Of a DNA stretch of 64,000 nucleotides, positions 51,617-62,427 are shown piece after piece. The DNA is from Lingula anatina. Taxonomy: Eukaryota > Brachiopoda > Lingulata > Lingulida > Lingulidae. Both the position numbers and the translations under genes were made by a program. Within the stretch, counting starts at the first letter, position 1. Each line of letters begins with the position of its first letter. The notes beneath the pieces are model-generated. The model was not told the origin of the DNA. It saw only the letters and a list, made by a program, of their open reading frames with translations, and made no database searches. The stretch lies in NCBI RefSeq assembly GCF_001039355.2, contig NW_019775493.1, forward strand, positions 290,236 to 354,235, in the 5' to 3' direction.

Positions 51617-54600
51617 AATTTTTTTAGGATTGAGTGAAAAGGATACAAGGTTTAATTTCAAACAAATAAAATTGCAGACGTTTTCAAGTAAGTTACAGTT
51701 TTCACATAAACTTATTAGATTATTTTTTAAGAGGGGGGCATATTTTTTCATATTCTGTTTTGTTAAGTGTTTAAGTTTAAGATAGATGGTGTTGAATAAA
51801 ATCATGAAATCATGCAGAAAGCAAATTATTTAATTCTAAAGATTTTTTTTCTATGAAAAAAAAAGTGATGTTAAAATCATTTTGAATTTAATAATTTATA
51901 GATCACACCAACTCTGTGCGCTCAATACATGTGATGGACAACGAGAACTGCTTCTTCAGCGCCAGCAAGGACAAGACTGTGAAGCTGTGGAGCATTCAGA
52001 GCTTTGGGGATGGTTCTGCGAGGTATGAACTGGGGTCACGGGCAGATCCAGAGCTATTATCTGATAGTCTTCCAAATTATCCTTATTGATCAGTTCTCCA
52101 TTTTTGACCATCTTTTGACAGGAAAAATTTAGATGCCCGTCAATGTAAACTTGAAAATCTGACCGACTTCAGGAAGACCCAGAAGACGTCCTCAATCTGT
52201 CTTTTAGTCACCATTCCTAGAAATAAACAAGAATGGAGGAGGGCCAGTGTAGAAAAGAGTCCAACCCTGATTATTTAGAACAGAGAACCTGAAAAACCAA
52301 TGATGATGATGATGATGATGATGATGATTGCATATTACATTATTACTATTTCATTAAGCACTCACAGATTTTTATGTCAGTACTTATCAATACACTGTAA
52401 ATAACCTCTCTTCCTTTAATTGCTGATAATGTTGTATTATTTTTGACTTCTTCTTCTTGACTTAGGAGTCATCCACAGTGGACCTACCTACAACACAGGA
52501 AGCCAGTGTTAGCTGTTACCTTCTTGGAATCCATGAGACTGGCTGCTTCCAGTGATAGCTCAGTTCATGTAGGTGGTCTAGTGTGAATTTTGTTGTCATT
52601 GAGTATGTCTTAAATTTTATTATTTGTTTTTATTATGTATATATATTTTTAAAGCAACAATAGCGCAGTTGCTATAAGGTTATCTTGAGTGAAAAGGATA
52701 TGATGTTCAATTTATTACATAATTGCAGGCATTTTCATTAAATTTACAATATTCAGATATACGCATAAGATATAGATTTCTGGTTGGTACTTGAGGTCTG
52801 TTTCTCCTGATGAGCAGCTTGTTGAAAAGATTGGAATTTATTATAAATTTTTTATTTTTTCAGTGTTATATGAAAATTCTTGCTTTATGTACGTAGTAAG
52901 CCCCCCTCCCCCGAAAAAAAAAAAAAGGATTAAATAAAAGAGGAAAATACTTATTTGAAAAATGGACATGATGCTCTCTAATTACAGGGTGATTTTTCTA
53001 TGATTTTATTTTTCTCTGCAGATTTGGGACCCATTTGTGGGAATGCCAATACGTCAGTTTGACAGCAGTAAGAACAATCCTGTGGCAGCATTTTGTTGCA
53101 TGTCACCACCCCATAACACCATATTGTGTGGAACTAATGAAGGATCACTAAGGTAGTTTATGAGAATAAAAACATTGAATTGTAATCAAATACATCATTG
53201 TGTACTGTCACCTCCTCCAACAGAAGTAAAAATAAAAAGTTAAGTAATAATAATAATAATAATAATAGTAAAGATATAAATAAAAAGATGTAACTGAAAG
53301 CTGATTATATAAAAGGCAGTGACTTTTTACAGTTTAATTATGTAGTGGGCATTTATATGACATCATACGTCTTCACTTCAGATTCCTAGATGTGAGAGCT
53401 GGAAAGTTCATGCAGGAATATAAATGTGTCACGGGTCCAGCAGGTAAGAGCATGACTTCACTGACAAAATTAAGAAAGCTGTGTGAATCAATAAAAATTA
53501 GTGTAATATTGAATAACTGAGAACATGATTTAGATTTTAAAAATATTCTTTACATTCTTATCACTTAATGAATGCTCTTTATTGTTAACTTCTTTAAAAA
53601 TCTGTTTGTTTGAGAGATAGGCAAATTGATTATTGAAGTAAATTATAACCAGTAATTCAGCAAATTGAACTTTCATTACTATGCATGCAGATCTAAAGGA
53701 CAGGTTATATAAACAAAGTGAGTGATTATAAGGAAAGTGCATAAAATTGGTCGTCTTAAAAGCTTGGTGTTACATTATTACTTGATAAAGTCTCTCGTTT
53801 GGATCAAATTTTTTAAAAAGGAAAACCTTTTGCAGAATGTTTGTGGTGCATTTTTAATGTGGATTGCTTTGAGACATTAATTGACATCTCCAAATTAAGA
53901 TGAATCTGAAGAAAACATAGCCCAAGAAAGAGATAATAGCTGTCATAGAAAATCCATCAAGTTTATGATGGAACTTTATTGTGGGTTTGGCTTGGGCGTG
54001 TTATAATAAAAAGTTTTGTATGTACAGGTAGTGTGAGAGTGTTGGTGTGGGGTACAGTGTTAGATGTGTATAGTATATATAAAAAATGGGTAAGAGGTGG
54101 GATGTCATAAATCTATGTGTTGTATTTACTATGTGTGAGGATTGGGGGAGGCCTAGGGTTAACAAAACAAGGTGTTATATGCACAGGGTGGATGTTTTGG
54201 GAAAACTTTTGATGCTGAGTCTCAGTTGATCTTTTAGTCCTTCAGTGTGGCTATTTTGTTGCACTGCCAAACACCATTTATCATCAAACAGGAGTTGAAA
54301 TGAAATGTCTATCAATGTGTTTCATATATTAAAAATCTTTTTGACTTTGATATTTCTGTTTTCTCAAAATTTATTTCAGGCATAGGTTAAAATGTGTTAA
54401 TTTTATACTTAGGGGAAATATCCTTATAACCAAGTTTATGAGCACTGATCGAGTACTTTTACATGTACAGCTGGTTGTCTTGAGTAATGTCTAGTCAAGG
54501 TGGATTTGTGATTAATATTTTCTGCTTTGCCTATGAATTTTTCTATTAAAGGCTTATTACAGTATCAGTCTCCTTAGCCATTCTAATTATGGAGCTACCT

Positions 54601-56134
54601 ATAGGATTTCATTAAGACAAATATACATTTTTATTTATTGCTTAACCGATTTTTAACGTACACTGTTATATATTCACAAATGTACCCGGAAGACTGAATT
54701 CCACATTGTTTTTATAGTTATGGAAATATGATCCTCAGATTCAGTAATCCAAAACTTTTGGTATTGTTCCAGGTGTTCTTCGCTGTGTGACAGTTAGTCC
54801 GTCTGGTAACTGGGTGGCAGTGGGGTTCTCTGCCGGGGTGTTGTCCTTGCTGGACACAAGAACTGGACTGTTACTGGGCACTTGGAAGGGACATGAAGGA
54901 GACATAATGAAGGTAGCTGTGCTTGAGTTGGTGTACTGTTGTCAATATCACTTTAATTTTCAGTTCATCATTGATAGCTTTGATTTAAAAATGTAACCTC
55001 CTTTCATTTACAGTTAAAGGCATTTAATGACAGAAAGTTTGTCACCTCTGGGGTGGACAACATGGTTCATTTATGGAGGACAGATGTGGACCAGAGATAT
55101 ATGTGTTCTATGAAAGGTATGTTCATTTTTACTCAAAGTGCCGGAGTAGGTTATGTTTTACATTTTGCTGAAGTTTTACGTGCTTGGTTAATCTGAAGGT
55201 AATATCAACAGAGAATTTGAGCTCATGGTACATGTATACATGTATTAAGGTGAGAAACTGTGAGCTTGAGTTTTTATACGAGTTTATACTAGTAGTGGCT
55301 GCTCTTGGAGCATACTTATGATTTTTTTTGATAGCATAAAAAGGGCATTTATGCAGTTTTTTAAGGGATACTGATGTTATTGGGTAATATTCGAATTATT
55401 CAAACCAAACCTAACATAACCCTTAACACATATAAAAGATTTTTAAAAACAAGATAAAAGAGTGTGCATACACGCAGGAAGCTATTTTGTCATATTTGAA
55501 TATCATCTTCACTCTACCAGGTCACAGTGAGCCTGTTCATGGCATCAGTTTCTACAGGAATGAGATGATTTCCATCACAGCAGGGAACAAGATAGGAGTC
55601 CACACGTCACTGGACAGTCATGTAAGAATAGAATAAACGAAAAAACTGCTCGCTTCACCTTTTAGTGTAGATCATTAAAGTGTGAGGCATAGCCTAGACA
55701 AACATCATTTTTTGGTCTCAGAAACCAGTAATCTTGGGTGCAGAGACTTGGGTGCAGAAGACACCCCCATTTGTATAATTTATAATATCGTTTGTTGTAT
55801 TTCAGATATACTTGATTTAAGTTATTTGAATAAATATTAGACTACAGCCAGCATTTATGTCTGCAGTGGAATTTAAAGCAAAGTGCACGTAATTGAAAAA
55901 GCATGGTAAATAGAATCAATCACTTTCCATTAACAACATGTTTATAACTCAACTACTATTTTCTTAAAGTAAACTCGACTGTTGATTTTGATGGTTTGCT
56001 TACAGGCGATGTTCAGCAGTACCAAACTACGCTCTGACACCTTCAAGGGATCTTTGACATCCATGGCTGTCCTACCACTGAACAGAATGTTACTGTTAGG
56101 AGCAGACAATGGTAGTATCAAATTGCTCTGCTGA
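37892..56134 (+). CDS. WDR81: WD repeat-containing protein 81 (BEACH-WD40)
   Basis: In mammals WDR81 acts with WDR91 to lower endosomal PI3P and promote early-to-late endosome conversion, and it helps in aggregate autophagy. Twenty-nine exons were traced (37892-37978, 38943-39127, 39911-40070, 40318-41856, 42048-42233, 42500-42583, 42930-42991, 43236-43398, 43781-43965, 44317-45539, 45832-46050, 46238-46377, 46848-46967, 47215-47515, 47692-47901, 48181-48301, 48562-48704, 49377-49421, 50538-50757, 51213-51283, 51628-51687, 51902-52022, 52466-52568, 53022-53152, 53382-53443, 54773-54912, 55014-55116, 55521-55621, 56006-56134). All phases agree and give 2137 aa (human 1941). A degenerate kinase-like segment lies near residues 190-274. 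The BEACH domain starts near 450 ([20 protein letters not shown]). A long acidic middle follows, then C-terminal WD40 repeats from about 1800 ([22 protein letters not shown]), ending NGSIKLLC. The ATG at 37892 is the first in frame. Confidence 0.96.
43625..43708. repeat. Tandem duplication, about 42 bp x 2, in a WDR81 intron
   Basis: A unit starting aaacttgataaaaggttg and ending gattattaattaaa occurs twice without a change that I can see. Confidence 0.9.
47006..47127 (+). repeat. Dispersed repeat, copy 1 (WDR81 intron 13)
   Basis: Shared with 52066-52195: ggtcttccaaattatc, ctccatttttg, gatgcccgtcagtgtaaact and gaagacccagaagacg. It resembles a short interspersed or MITE fragment. No coding capacity. 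Confidence 0.8.
49262..49300. repeat. (TTTA)n microsatellite
   Basis: About eight TTTA units lie in a WDR81 intron. Confidence 0.9.
51550..51615. repeat. (TTA)n microsatellite next to the WDR81 exon 21 acceptor
   Basis: About 22 units end a dozen bases before the acceptor of exon 51628-51687. Only aaattttttt stands between the repeat and the splice AG. The reverse strand gives a false poly-Asn frame. Confidence 0.95.
52066..52195 (+). repeat. Dispersed repeat, copy 2 (WDR81 intron 22)
   Basis: It matches 47006-47127 over nearly its full length (gtcttccaaattatcctta, ctccatttttgaccatctt, gatgcccgtcaatgtaaact, gaagacccagaagacgtcct). Confidence 0.8.
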
Positions 56135-56211
56135 CCTGGATAATTAAAAGTTCAAGGTCATCTAGGACTTAAAGGTCAAGGACGTCTAGACTTGTAACTG
56201 CTTGATACACT

Positions 56212-56332
56212 GTATGGATGAAAATGTTGAAAGATAAGTCAATGAACAAAAATATGAATGACAATGTTAAAACATAAGTGAATGAACAAAAATATGGATG
56301 AAAATGTCAAAAGATAAGTGAATGAAAAAAAA
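56212..56332 (+). repeat. Tandem repeat, about 37 bp x 3, in the WDR81 3' UTR
   Basis: The unit is ggatgaaaatgttgaaagat followed by aagtcaatgaacaaaaatat. Three slightly diverged copies begin about 80 bases after the stop codon. Confidence 0.85.
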
Positions 56333-57935
56333 AATTTATTCATTGAAAAGGAAACTTTTGTCTGGATCTTAAATTCAGATCACTTCTTCATGGCCCTACT
56401 GTGCTTCAGCTGTGGCTGAATGTAGTTTGCCATTGATAGTCTGAATATAAAGCAAAGTGATAATTAGCAAGAATTGTGTATTATGGTCTACCTGCATGTG
56501 GCAGTCATGGTCAATTACTATAGCTAGGACTTGTTGTTTTATTGATATTTTCAAAGATTTACAAATTTACACTGAAATACATCCATAATCAGTGTTTTTA
56601 TCTTGGAACCATGGGAAATTAAAACGTTGAAGCTAATTTTGGTGAAATGCTAAATAAGGAATCAGTTTGATTTTGAAGAGATGTTATGTGGCAGTATATG
56701 AGTGGTGTGGTATTATGGTGCTAATTTTAATAGGAAAAAAATGTTTAGATTCATTAGCTGTCTTTATGGTGCCCATAGTATTTGATGTAAATATAGATAT
56801 ATGTACAACTTAATATTGTAAAAGTTTTATTACTGCAGTGTAAATTGTATTTTTAATTTATTTCGTAAATTATTTCTGTCATTTCCATATAAGATTGAAA
56901 TCATGATGTTAATACTCCAATTAAGGCTATAATATTAATTTCACTTTTTCAAATTGTTCATTTCTTAGGAAAGGCAATTAGACTGAGGTTTGTCATTCCA
57001 GTTGTTTTGTATCCCAATGATATTGCCTCATTTGCAAGAAAGTAAAATGAATATCAGACCTGTTTATTTCTAGTGGGGTGCACAAACAAATCCTGTCAGA
57101 GGTCTTTTGCCTACATTGCATTGCTGTTAATCTTTGGAATATTTTGAACCTCTGACATAATACATTATCTACCATCTGATGTTTGGAATGTGTCACCATG
57201 CAATTGCATATATATATAAACCCTGGTAATGTTTCATTGTATATACTATGTTCAATATCTTGATTTTAATACTCTATGAATGTTACTGCACTGTCACAAT
57301 GGTTTTCAAGTGGTAATTAAGAGCAAATATTATCAGATTCTATGACTTTATTTTGTTACTTTGGATATAAAGGTTAAGCACATTCTGTATTACTGATACA
57401 AGACCAGTAGTTATCATTGCTGTTTTTAAAACTTACCTCAAACAAAAGAGGATCATGGGACAGCATCCTGCCCATCTTCCCCTTTTAAAACAAAATAGCA
57501 AATCCATTACCCCACCCACCCAACATTCTCTAAAGGTGAGAAAAAAGGCACACTGATCATAAACATGTTTTACAATTACATACTGCAGTATGCCCCAAAT
57601 CATATCATTTTAACAACCCTGCATAGTGGGAGAGGAGGATTGTCGGTGGGGTAAAGAATTGGCATTTTCAACTTTATAGGCAATCCTTTGGGTTTGTTGG
57701 TGCATAAAATGAAGAAGTAAATGGCTTACATAATTTATTGTCAGTAGACATTCCATTTGTTTCAGTTTTCCCTATGATTAAACATTCAGCGATTAGTTAA
57801 TTTGTCAGCGAATTGTGAAGCAAGATATACATGTTAATACATATCAGTACGTATATATTTGTATGTGTGTGTTAGATTCTTTGTGATTAAAAATCAATTT
57901 ATCAGAATGGAGGATCAAGGAGAGTTAAAGAAATT

Positions 57936-57941
57936 AATAAA
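57936..57941 (+). terminator. Candidate WDR81 poly(A) signal
   Basis: AATAAA lies 1.8 kb after the stop codon, before the tandem repeat region. Earlier non-canonical sites are possible. Confidence 0.45.
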
Positions 57942-58011
57942 CAGCCTGAATTTGGCCTAACCTTGTCTTTAATTATTACTGATATCATTTTTCACTATCA
58001 TTGATTAGGTA

Positions 58012-58720
58012 CCTAATTAAAGATTGCTGCTGATTATACTGTGAAGCATTATGTAATATTGCATCAAAATTGAAGAAAACCCTGTTCTGGGCACTATTGC
58101 CATAATTATTCTCAAAGTTACAGAAAAGATTAACCAGAGTGAAATGCAGATTGAATTGGAAAAACAGCCCGATTTGATTCTTATTTGGGAGTAATGCAGT
58201 TTTTGTGAAATGTTCATTTTTCACGTTGGCATTTTCAATGTGGGACTTCCCACGAGCATGGTAGTTATACATTTTCTGAATGTCCATGGTATGTATAGTA
58301 GATAACTAAAAAAATGGTATTTATTATTCAGTTAATCAGCATGTAATATTGCTTCAAATGGACAAAAAAAATCTATTTTGTGCACTGCCACCCAAATGCT
58401 CGGAAAGGAAAACAGTTTTGTTTTCTAACTTACAAGAACAATCCTTAGGATTGAAATACAGTTCAATTTGTTAAACCAGCTTGATAGGATTATTTTTTGT
58501 TGAGTTTATGCAATTTTGTGAAATTTTCATTTTTCTCATTCTGGCATTTTCAATGTGTGAACTCTCCTGCGCCCGAAGCCTATGCTAGCTACATGTTCTT
58601 GATATCCAGACCGTGTTACCTGTTATCCATATATTTAAATTTTGGTGTTGATTTTACTGTAAAGCAATATATAAAATTGCATACCATTGACTAAAAACCT
58701 ATTGTGTGCATTATATTTTG
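58012..58720 (+). repeat. Diverged tandem repeat, about 300-bp units, 2.3 copies
   Basis: Units begin near 58020, 58335 and 58640. Shared blocks in order are gattatactgtgaagc / attttactgtaaagc, taatattgcatcaaa / taatattgcttcaaa, gcagtttttgtgaaatgttc / gcaattttgtgaaattttc and ggcattttcaatgtg. No frame is kept between copies. Confidence 0.7.
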
Positions 58721-59429
58721 CCTTTATGTCTTTACATTTAACAGCTTTGCTGAATAATGAGCGCTATGAAATTTTGTTGCCTGTGAATTTCACAAAAAGT
58801 TACAATACTGAAATGGTTTTAGAAGCAAACAGAGTAAGGAGTGGGTATTGTCTGCGGCAAGAGTTTAAAACAACACTGATAATCCTTTTGCTACTGCGCG
58901 GATTGCAAAACATTTCCAGATCGTAGTAGTACGGTATACTGCAATGCAGCAAGGCAGTCGTGTCAACATTCCAAGGTTCTGCACTGATTACCATTTTCAA
59001 GTTAGGCATATTTTATCCACTGAATTTGTCTTGCGCTTTATCTACCTATGAATTAAAGTTAATATATTTTCAAGTCTGTGATATCCCGTGAAATAGTGAA
59101 GTTTATACGCCTAACCATATAAGGCAAGTTCTTGCTAAGGCAGTCCGCAGTCACGTGGTAAAGAAGGCATGTCTGACGATTTACATCATGTAAGTGCGCA
59201 CATAAATGTAGATCGTCTTGCCTAAATACACAATGCAATTTGCTGTGCTTTTAAAATAAATAATGCATTGTATCTGAGTCTTCATACTGCACTTTGAACT
59301 TCTAACACCCCAGAATAATACGACTTCGACTCAAGTTATATGTAATTTTCAAAAGTGATGTAAACGTTACGCAGCAAATGTATTTTTGTCCAATCATAGC
59401 ATTTATTTGCTGTTCGAAAGTCCCAGCGG

Positions 59430-59436
59430 ATAAATA
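59430..59436 (+). promoter_or_regulatory. TATA box (ATAAATA) of the gene starting at 59540
   Basis: GGATAAATAGCC lies in a slightly GC-richer stretch about 30 bases before the presumed transcription start near 59460, and about 110 bases before the ATG. Confidence 0.6.
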
Positions 59437-59459
59437 GCCGGTCGAAAGAAGTGCCTGCC

Positions 59460-59542
59460 ACCCTTGTAAGCCTTCTCTCGGATAAGGAAGTTAAACTCTG
59501 ATAGTCAGTCTCAAGTCGGAGGTATCACAAATTGTCAAAATG
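59460..59542 (+). other. First exon with start codon only (ATG|gtaggt), gene not identified
   Basis: A TATA box is followed by about 80 bases of leader, then tcaaaATG, and the donor gtaggt begins right after the ATG. The first coding exon would therefore hold just Met. Calmodulin genes in many animals are split at exactly this place, and some other highly expressed genes share the trait, but no following exon is visible in the window. Treat the identity as open. Confidence 0.5.
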
Positions 59543-61163
59543 GTAGGTGTTTTTACTGCTTGTTTATACTTTGAAGCAATAAATTACTATGGGTTAAGGT
59601 ATAAATGTGTGACATTTTAAATTTGTACGTAAAATTGCCGAAATTATCGAATGAAAAAGGAAGGGGGTGTCCGCTAACGTGACGAATGCTTAATGTTAGA
59701 TCTAGAAGGTCTAGAAGTTAACGGAATGAGTCACCGTCTCAATATTAAGAATTCGAAGGGTATAAGACGCGTAGTTTAATCTGATCGACACTAATGAAAA
59801 TGCAACATTTCATTCATTTGAGCGGACACCGTTCTAGCTTCAGTACATGCGTGTGACCCAGTATTTTGACGGGTAACGGCCCTTATTTCTACGGGATTGA
59901 CCTAATTTGGTCTTGCGCATTGGCATTGCTTAGCCAGAATGATAGGTGGTATCTCAAAGTCACCCGGAGAATTTTGTTATTTCGATATATCTTTATAGCT
60001 TGTGTTTTTATTTTGTGTGTTAGTGCAAGCGGCATGATTGTGACCCATCCCTTCAACACAACTTCTCTAATGAATTGAGGCATTGAATTTTTTTTATCAG
60101 TGTGTGCCATGGATTAGTTTACATGAGTAATACTGACATTTACAACTATTTTAGAAAAAAAACAACAAAAACATCAACAACAATGTGGATTTTAAAGGGT
60201 GAAATACACCTATGTAATAATTGTTAGTGATGTGTGCCCTTTCAAGAGGATCCTATTGGGGTGGGGGGAGGGCAGTTCACAGGAAATAAAATCGTTAATT
60301 CACAAATCACAGTAAATAAGACTTTATTCATATTTCATTGAAAGTATACAGGTATTATGAGTTAAAAATCACAAACCAGCGAGTTAATAATTTTGTTTCA
60401 TGTAGGATGGAAAATGATGAAGCTGCATTCACGAGTTACAGGAATTGGGTTCTTTATGGATCATGCTAAATAATATGTGCATTTCACACTTCTTGGGGAA
60501 GAAAAAGTGGCTTTCACAGATAAGAAAATGCCCAATGGGACCCTCCTTAAATCGCTTCCCTATTTCTCATTTGAAGGATAACATGCAATGGAGGGGGTCG
60601 GAGCTTCTTTTTAAACAGTAAATAAAAATTGAAAAAGAACTACAATGAACAAGCATTGTATTATATAGTTTATTGATAATTTTGTAATATTACTCATATT
60701 TTATATATTTTACAATTTGATTATATGACATGTCTTGGGAAGGCAATATGATGGTCCTGTTGTTGTACAGTTAGGAGTATGGGAATAATTGTCATGCCCC
60801 TCCCCTGTGAATCATTTTCATTAATATAACATACTACTTGCAGTATGAATAACTGCAAAGGCTCTCAGAGTTATGTTTTACAGTTGTTTAAATTATTTAA
60901 CATTTATTTCCTTGTGGGTTTTGTATAAAATCTATATTTGTAACATGCAACAACATTTGTTACTGCTGACTAAATGTCATACCTATAATTAAAATTTCAG
61001 TATGTCAGATTGAATCAGACGTATTTGTGGCAAATTGAGTAATTGTGGCCCATAAGTCAGATACTCACAGGTTATGCATAGATCCTGGAATAAATAACAT
61101 AACACATGGGAAGAATATACACCTGAGCTAGCTAGAAAATGTGAAAGGTGTCGTAGTTTTCTG
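59543..61163. other. Intron 1 of the 59540 gene, or intergenic
   Basis: AT-rich sequence with a G-rich patch near 60258-60272. I find no acceptor with a recognisable coding exon and no clear repeat in this part. Confidence 0.4.
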
Positions 61164-61188
61164 TTGTTATGTAACTCAAGTTAACATT

Positions 61189-61295
61189 TTTTTAATAACT
61201 CATTTATTACATAACACGTCCAGCCATGCTGGCTAACTGGTAGAGAAGAAACAATGCATTATGGGAGATATGTTAATTACATTATAATATGCAAC
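61189..61295. repeat. LTR-like direct repeat, copy 1
   Basis: About 106 bases (taataactcatttattacat ... ttataatatgcaaca) are nearly identical to 61375-61481. The segment could begin at TGTT near 61164 and it ends in AACA, as an LTR would. An assembly duplication is the alternative, because a single N lies just before copy 2. Confidence 0.6.
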
Positions 61296-61374
61296 ATCTC
61301 CCTTTTTTTTTTATAAAAATAAATCCTGGAATTTTTTTTTTTTTTTAAAGTTGCTAATAAACATAATCAGTTCN

Positions 61375-61481
61375 TTTTAATAACTCATTTATTACATAAC
61401 ACGTCCAGCCATGCTGGCTAACTGGTAGAGAGAGAACAATGCATTATGGGAGATATGTTAATTACATTATAATATGCAACA
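61375..61481. repeat. LTR-like direct repeat, copy 2
   Basis: Nearly identical to 61189-61295 (gagaagaaac replaced by gagagagaac). It starts right after the N at 61374 and abuts the pol-like fragment. Confidence 0.6.
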
Positions 61482-61484
61482 AAG

Positions 61485-61834
61485 TAGATTACCACCGAGA
61501 ATAGAGGAATGGATGATGGACTTACAAGATGTTGACTAGGAAGTGGTATATGAGCCAGGAAAGAATGATGCAGACTCTATTGATTGTCTCTCCAGACACC
61601 CACGGCCACAAACGGGTGGTGATAGTACAGAGAGGAGGATCAGAAAATGCAGTGATTCTTGATGAGATAGCTTGGGAAACCCTCGCTGACCCAACACTAA
61701 TCAAACTTGGAGAGAGAATCTCAGCAGGAGATTGGAATCTATACAGTAAAGATGAGGACATTGAACCATACTGGCACATGAGAGAAGAATTTAGTATATT
61801 TGAAGGACTCATTTACAGAATTGCTGTCCTGTAA
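61485..61834 (+). pseudogene. Decayed Ty3/Gypsy-type retrotransposon pol fragment
   Basis: The translated segment matches the join between RNase H and integrase of K02A2.6-like Gypsy elements. It has the words RLPPRIEEW and EVVYEPGKNDADSIDCLSRHP in one frame, then DPTLIKLGERI and EPYWHMREEFSIFEGLIYR in another. An in-frame TAG lies after the first word (near 61537) and a frameshift follows near 61610, so the copy is dead. The catalytic cores of reverse transcriptase and integrase are absent. Confidence 0.85.
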
Positions 61835-62245
61835 AAGAAAGTAATCTGATATAATTTATGTTTAATCAGGATGAAAGCGGATCACTGTCCTAAAAAAAAG
61901 TAATCTGAGCATAATTTATATATATTTAATCAGGATGAAGGCGGATGGCTGTCCTGAAAAAAAAAAGTAATCTGATATAATTTATGTTTAATCAGGATGA
62001 AGGTGGATCGCTGTCCTAAAAAAAAGTAATCTGAGCATAATTTATATATATTTAATCAGGATGAAGGCGGATCGCTGTCCTGAAAAAAAAAGTAATCTGA
62101 GATAATTTCTATGTAATCAGGATGAAGGTGGATTGCTGTCCTGAAAAAAAGTAATCTGAGATAATTTCTATGTAATTAGGATGAAGGGGATCGCTGTCCT
62201 GAAAAAAAAGTAATCTGAGATAATTTCTATGTAATCAGGATGAAG
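61830..62245 (+). repeat. Minisatellite, about 60-70 bp units, 6-7 copies
   Basis: Each unit holds gctgtcctgaaaaaaa, gtaatctga, taatttatgtttaatcagg and atgaaggcggat. Two sub-types alternate at first (with gataatttatg, or with gcataatttatatatattta) and a third follows (gataatttctatgtaatca). The start overlaps the end of the pol fragment, whose last codons come from the first unit. Confidence 0.9.
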
Positions 62246-62427
62246 GTGGATTGCTTGACCAGGGCCACCACCTGGTGGATGACGTGGTAAAAGGAATGAG
62301 TATGAAAGAAGCACATGGCAAGTGAGACCCACGACTTCTATAACAGATGAAATGTATTGGACCCAAGGTGGAGCAGTGGTCATAACCCACCGTCACCCAT
62401 CACCATGCCAAAAATGCTTCCTTGCAG
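62246..62427 (+). other. Exon-like block before the duplicated unit
   Basis: The segment ends cttccttgcag|gtagtgcacaaa, a good donor that is repeated at the end of the next block. No long open frame. If transcribed, it would be non-coding or UTR. Confidence 0.3.

Larger units (their letters stand above)
56135..59429. other. WDR81 3' UTR and intergenic region
   Basis: The 3' UTR probably runs to the AATAAA at 57936-57941, about 1.8 kb, and contains a three-unit tandem repeat at 56212-56332. A diverged 300-bp tandem repeat follows (58012-58720). I see no coding exon or RNA gene. Confidence 0.6.

Noticed and set aside
51491-51805. Poly-Asn protein on the minus strand
   Set aside because: It is a translation of the (TTA)n array in a WDR81 intron.
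59866-60078. 70-aa plus-strand frame with hydrophobic stretch
   Set aside because: No splice link to the ATG exon at 59540 in phase, no family resemblance, probably chance.
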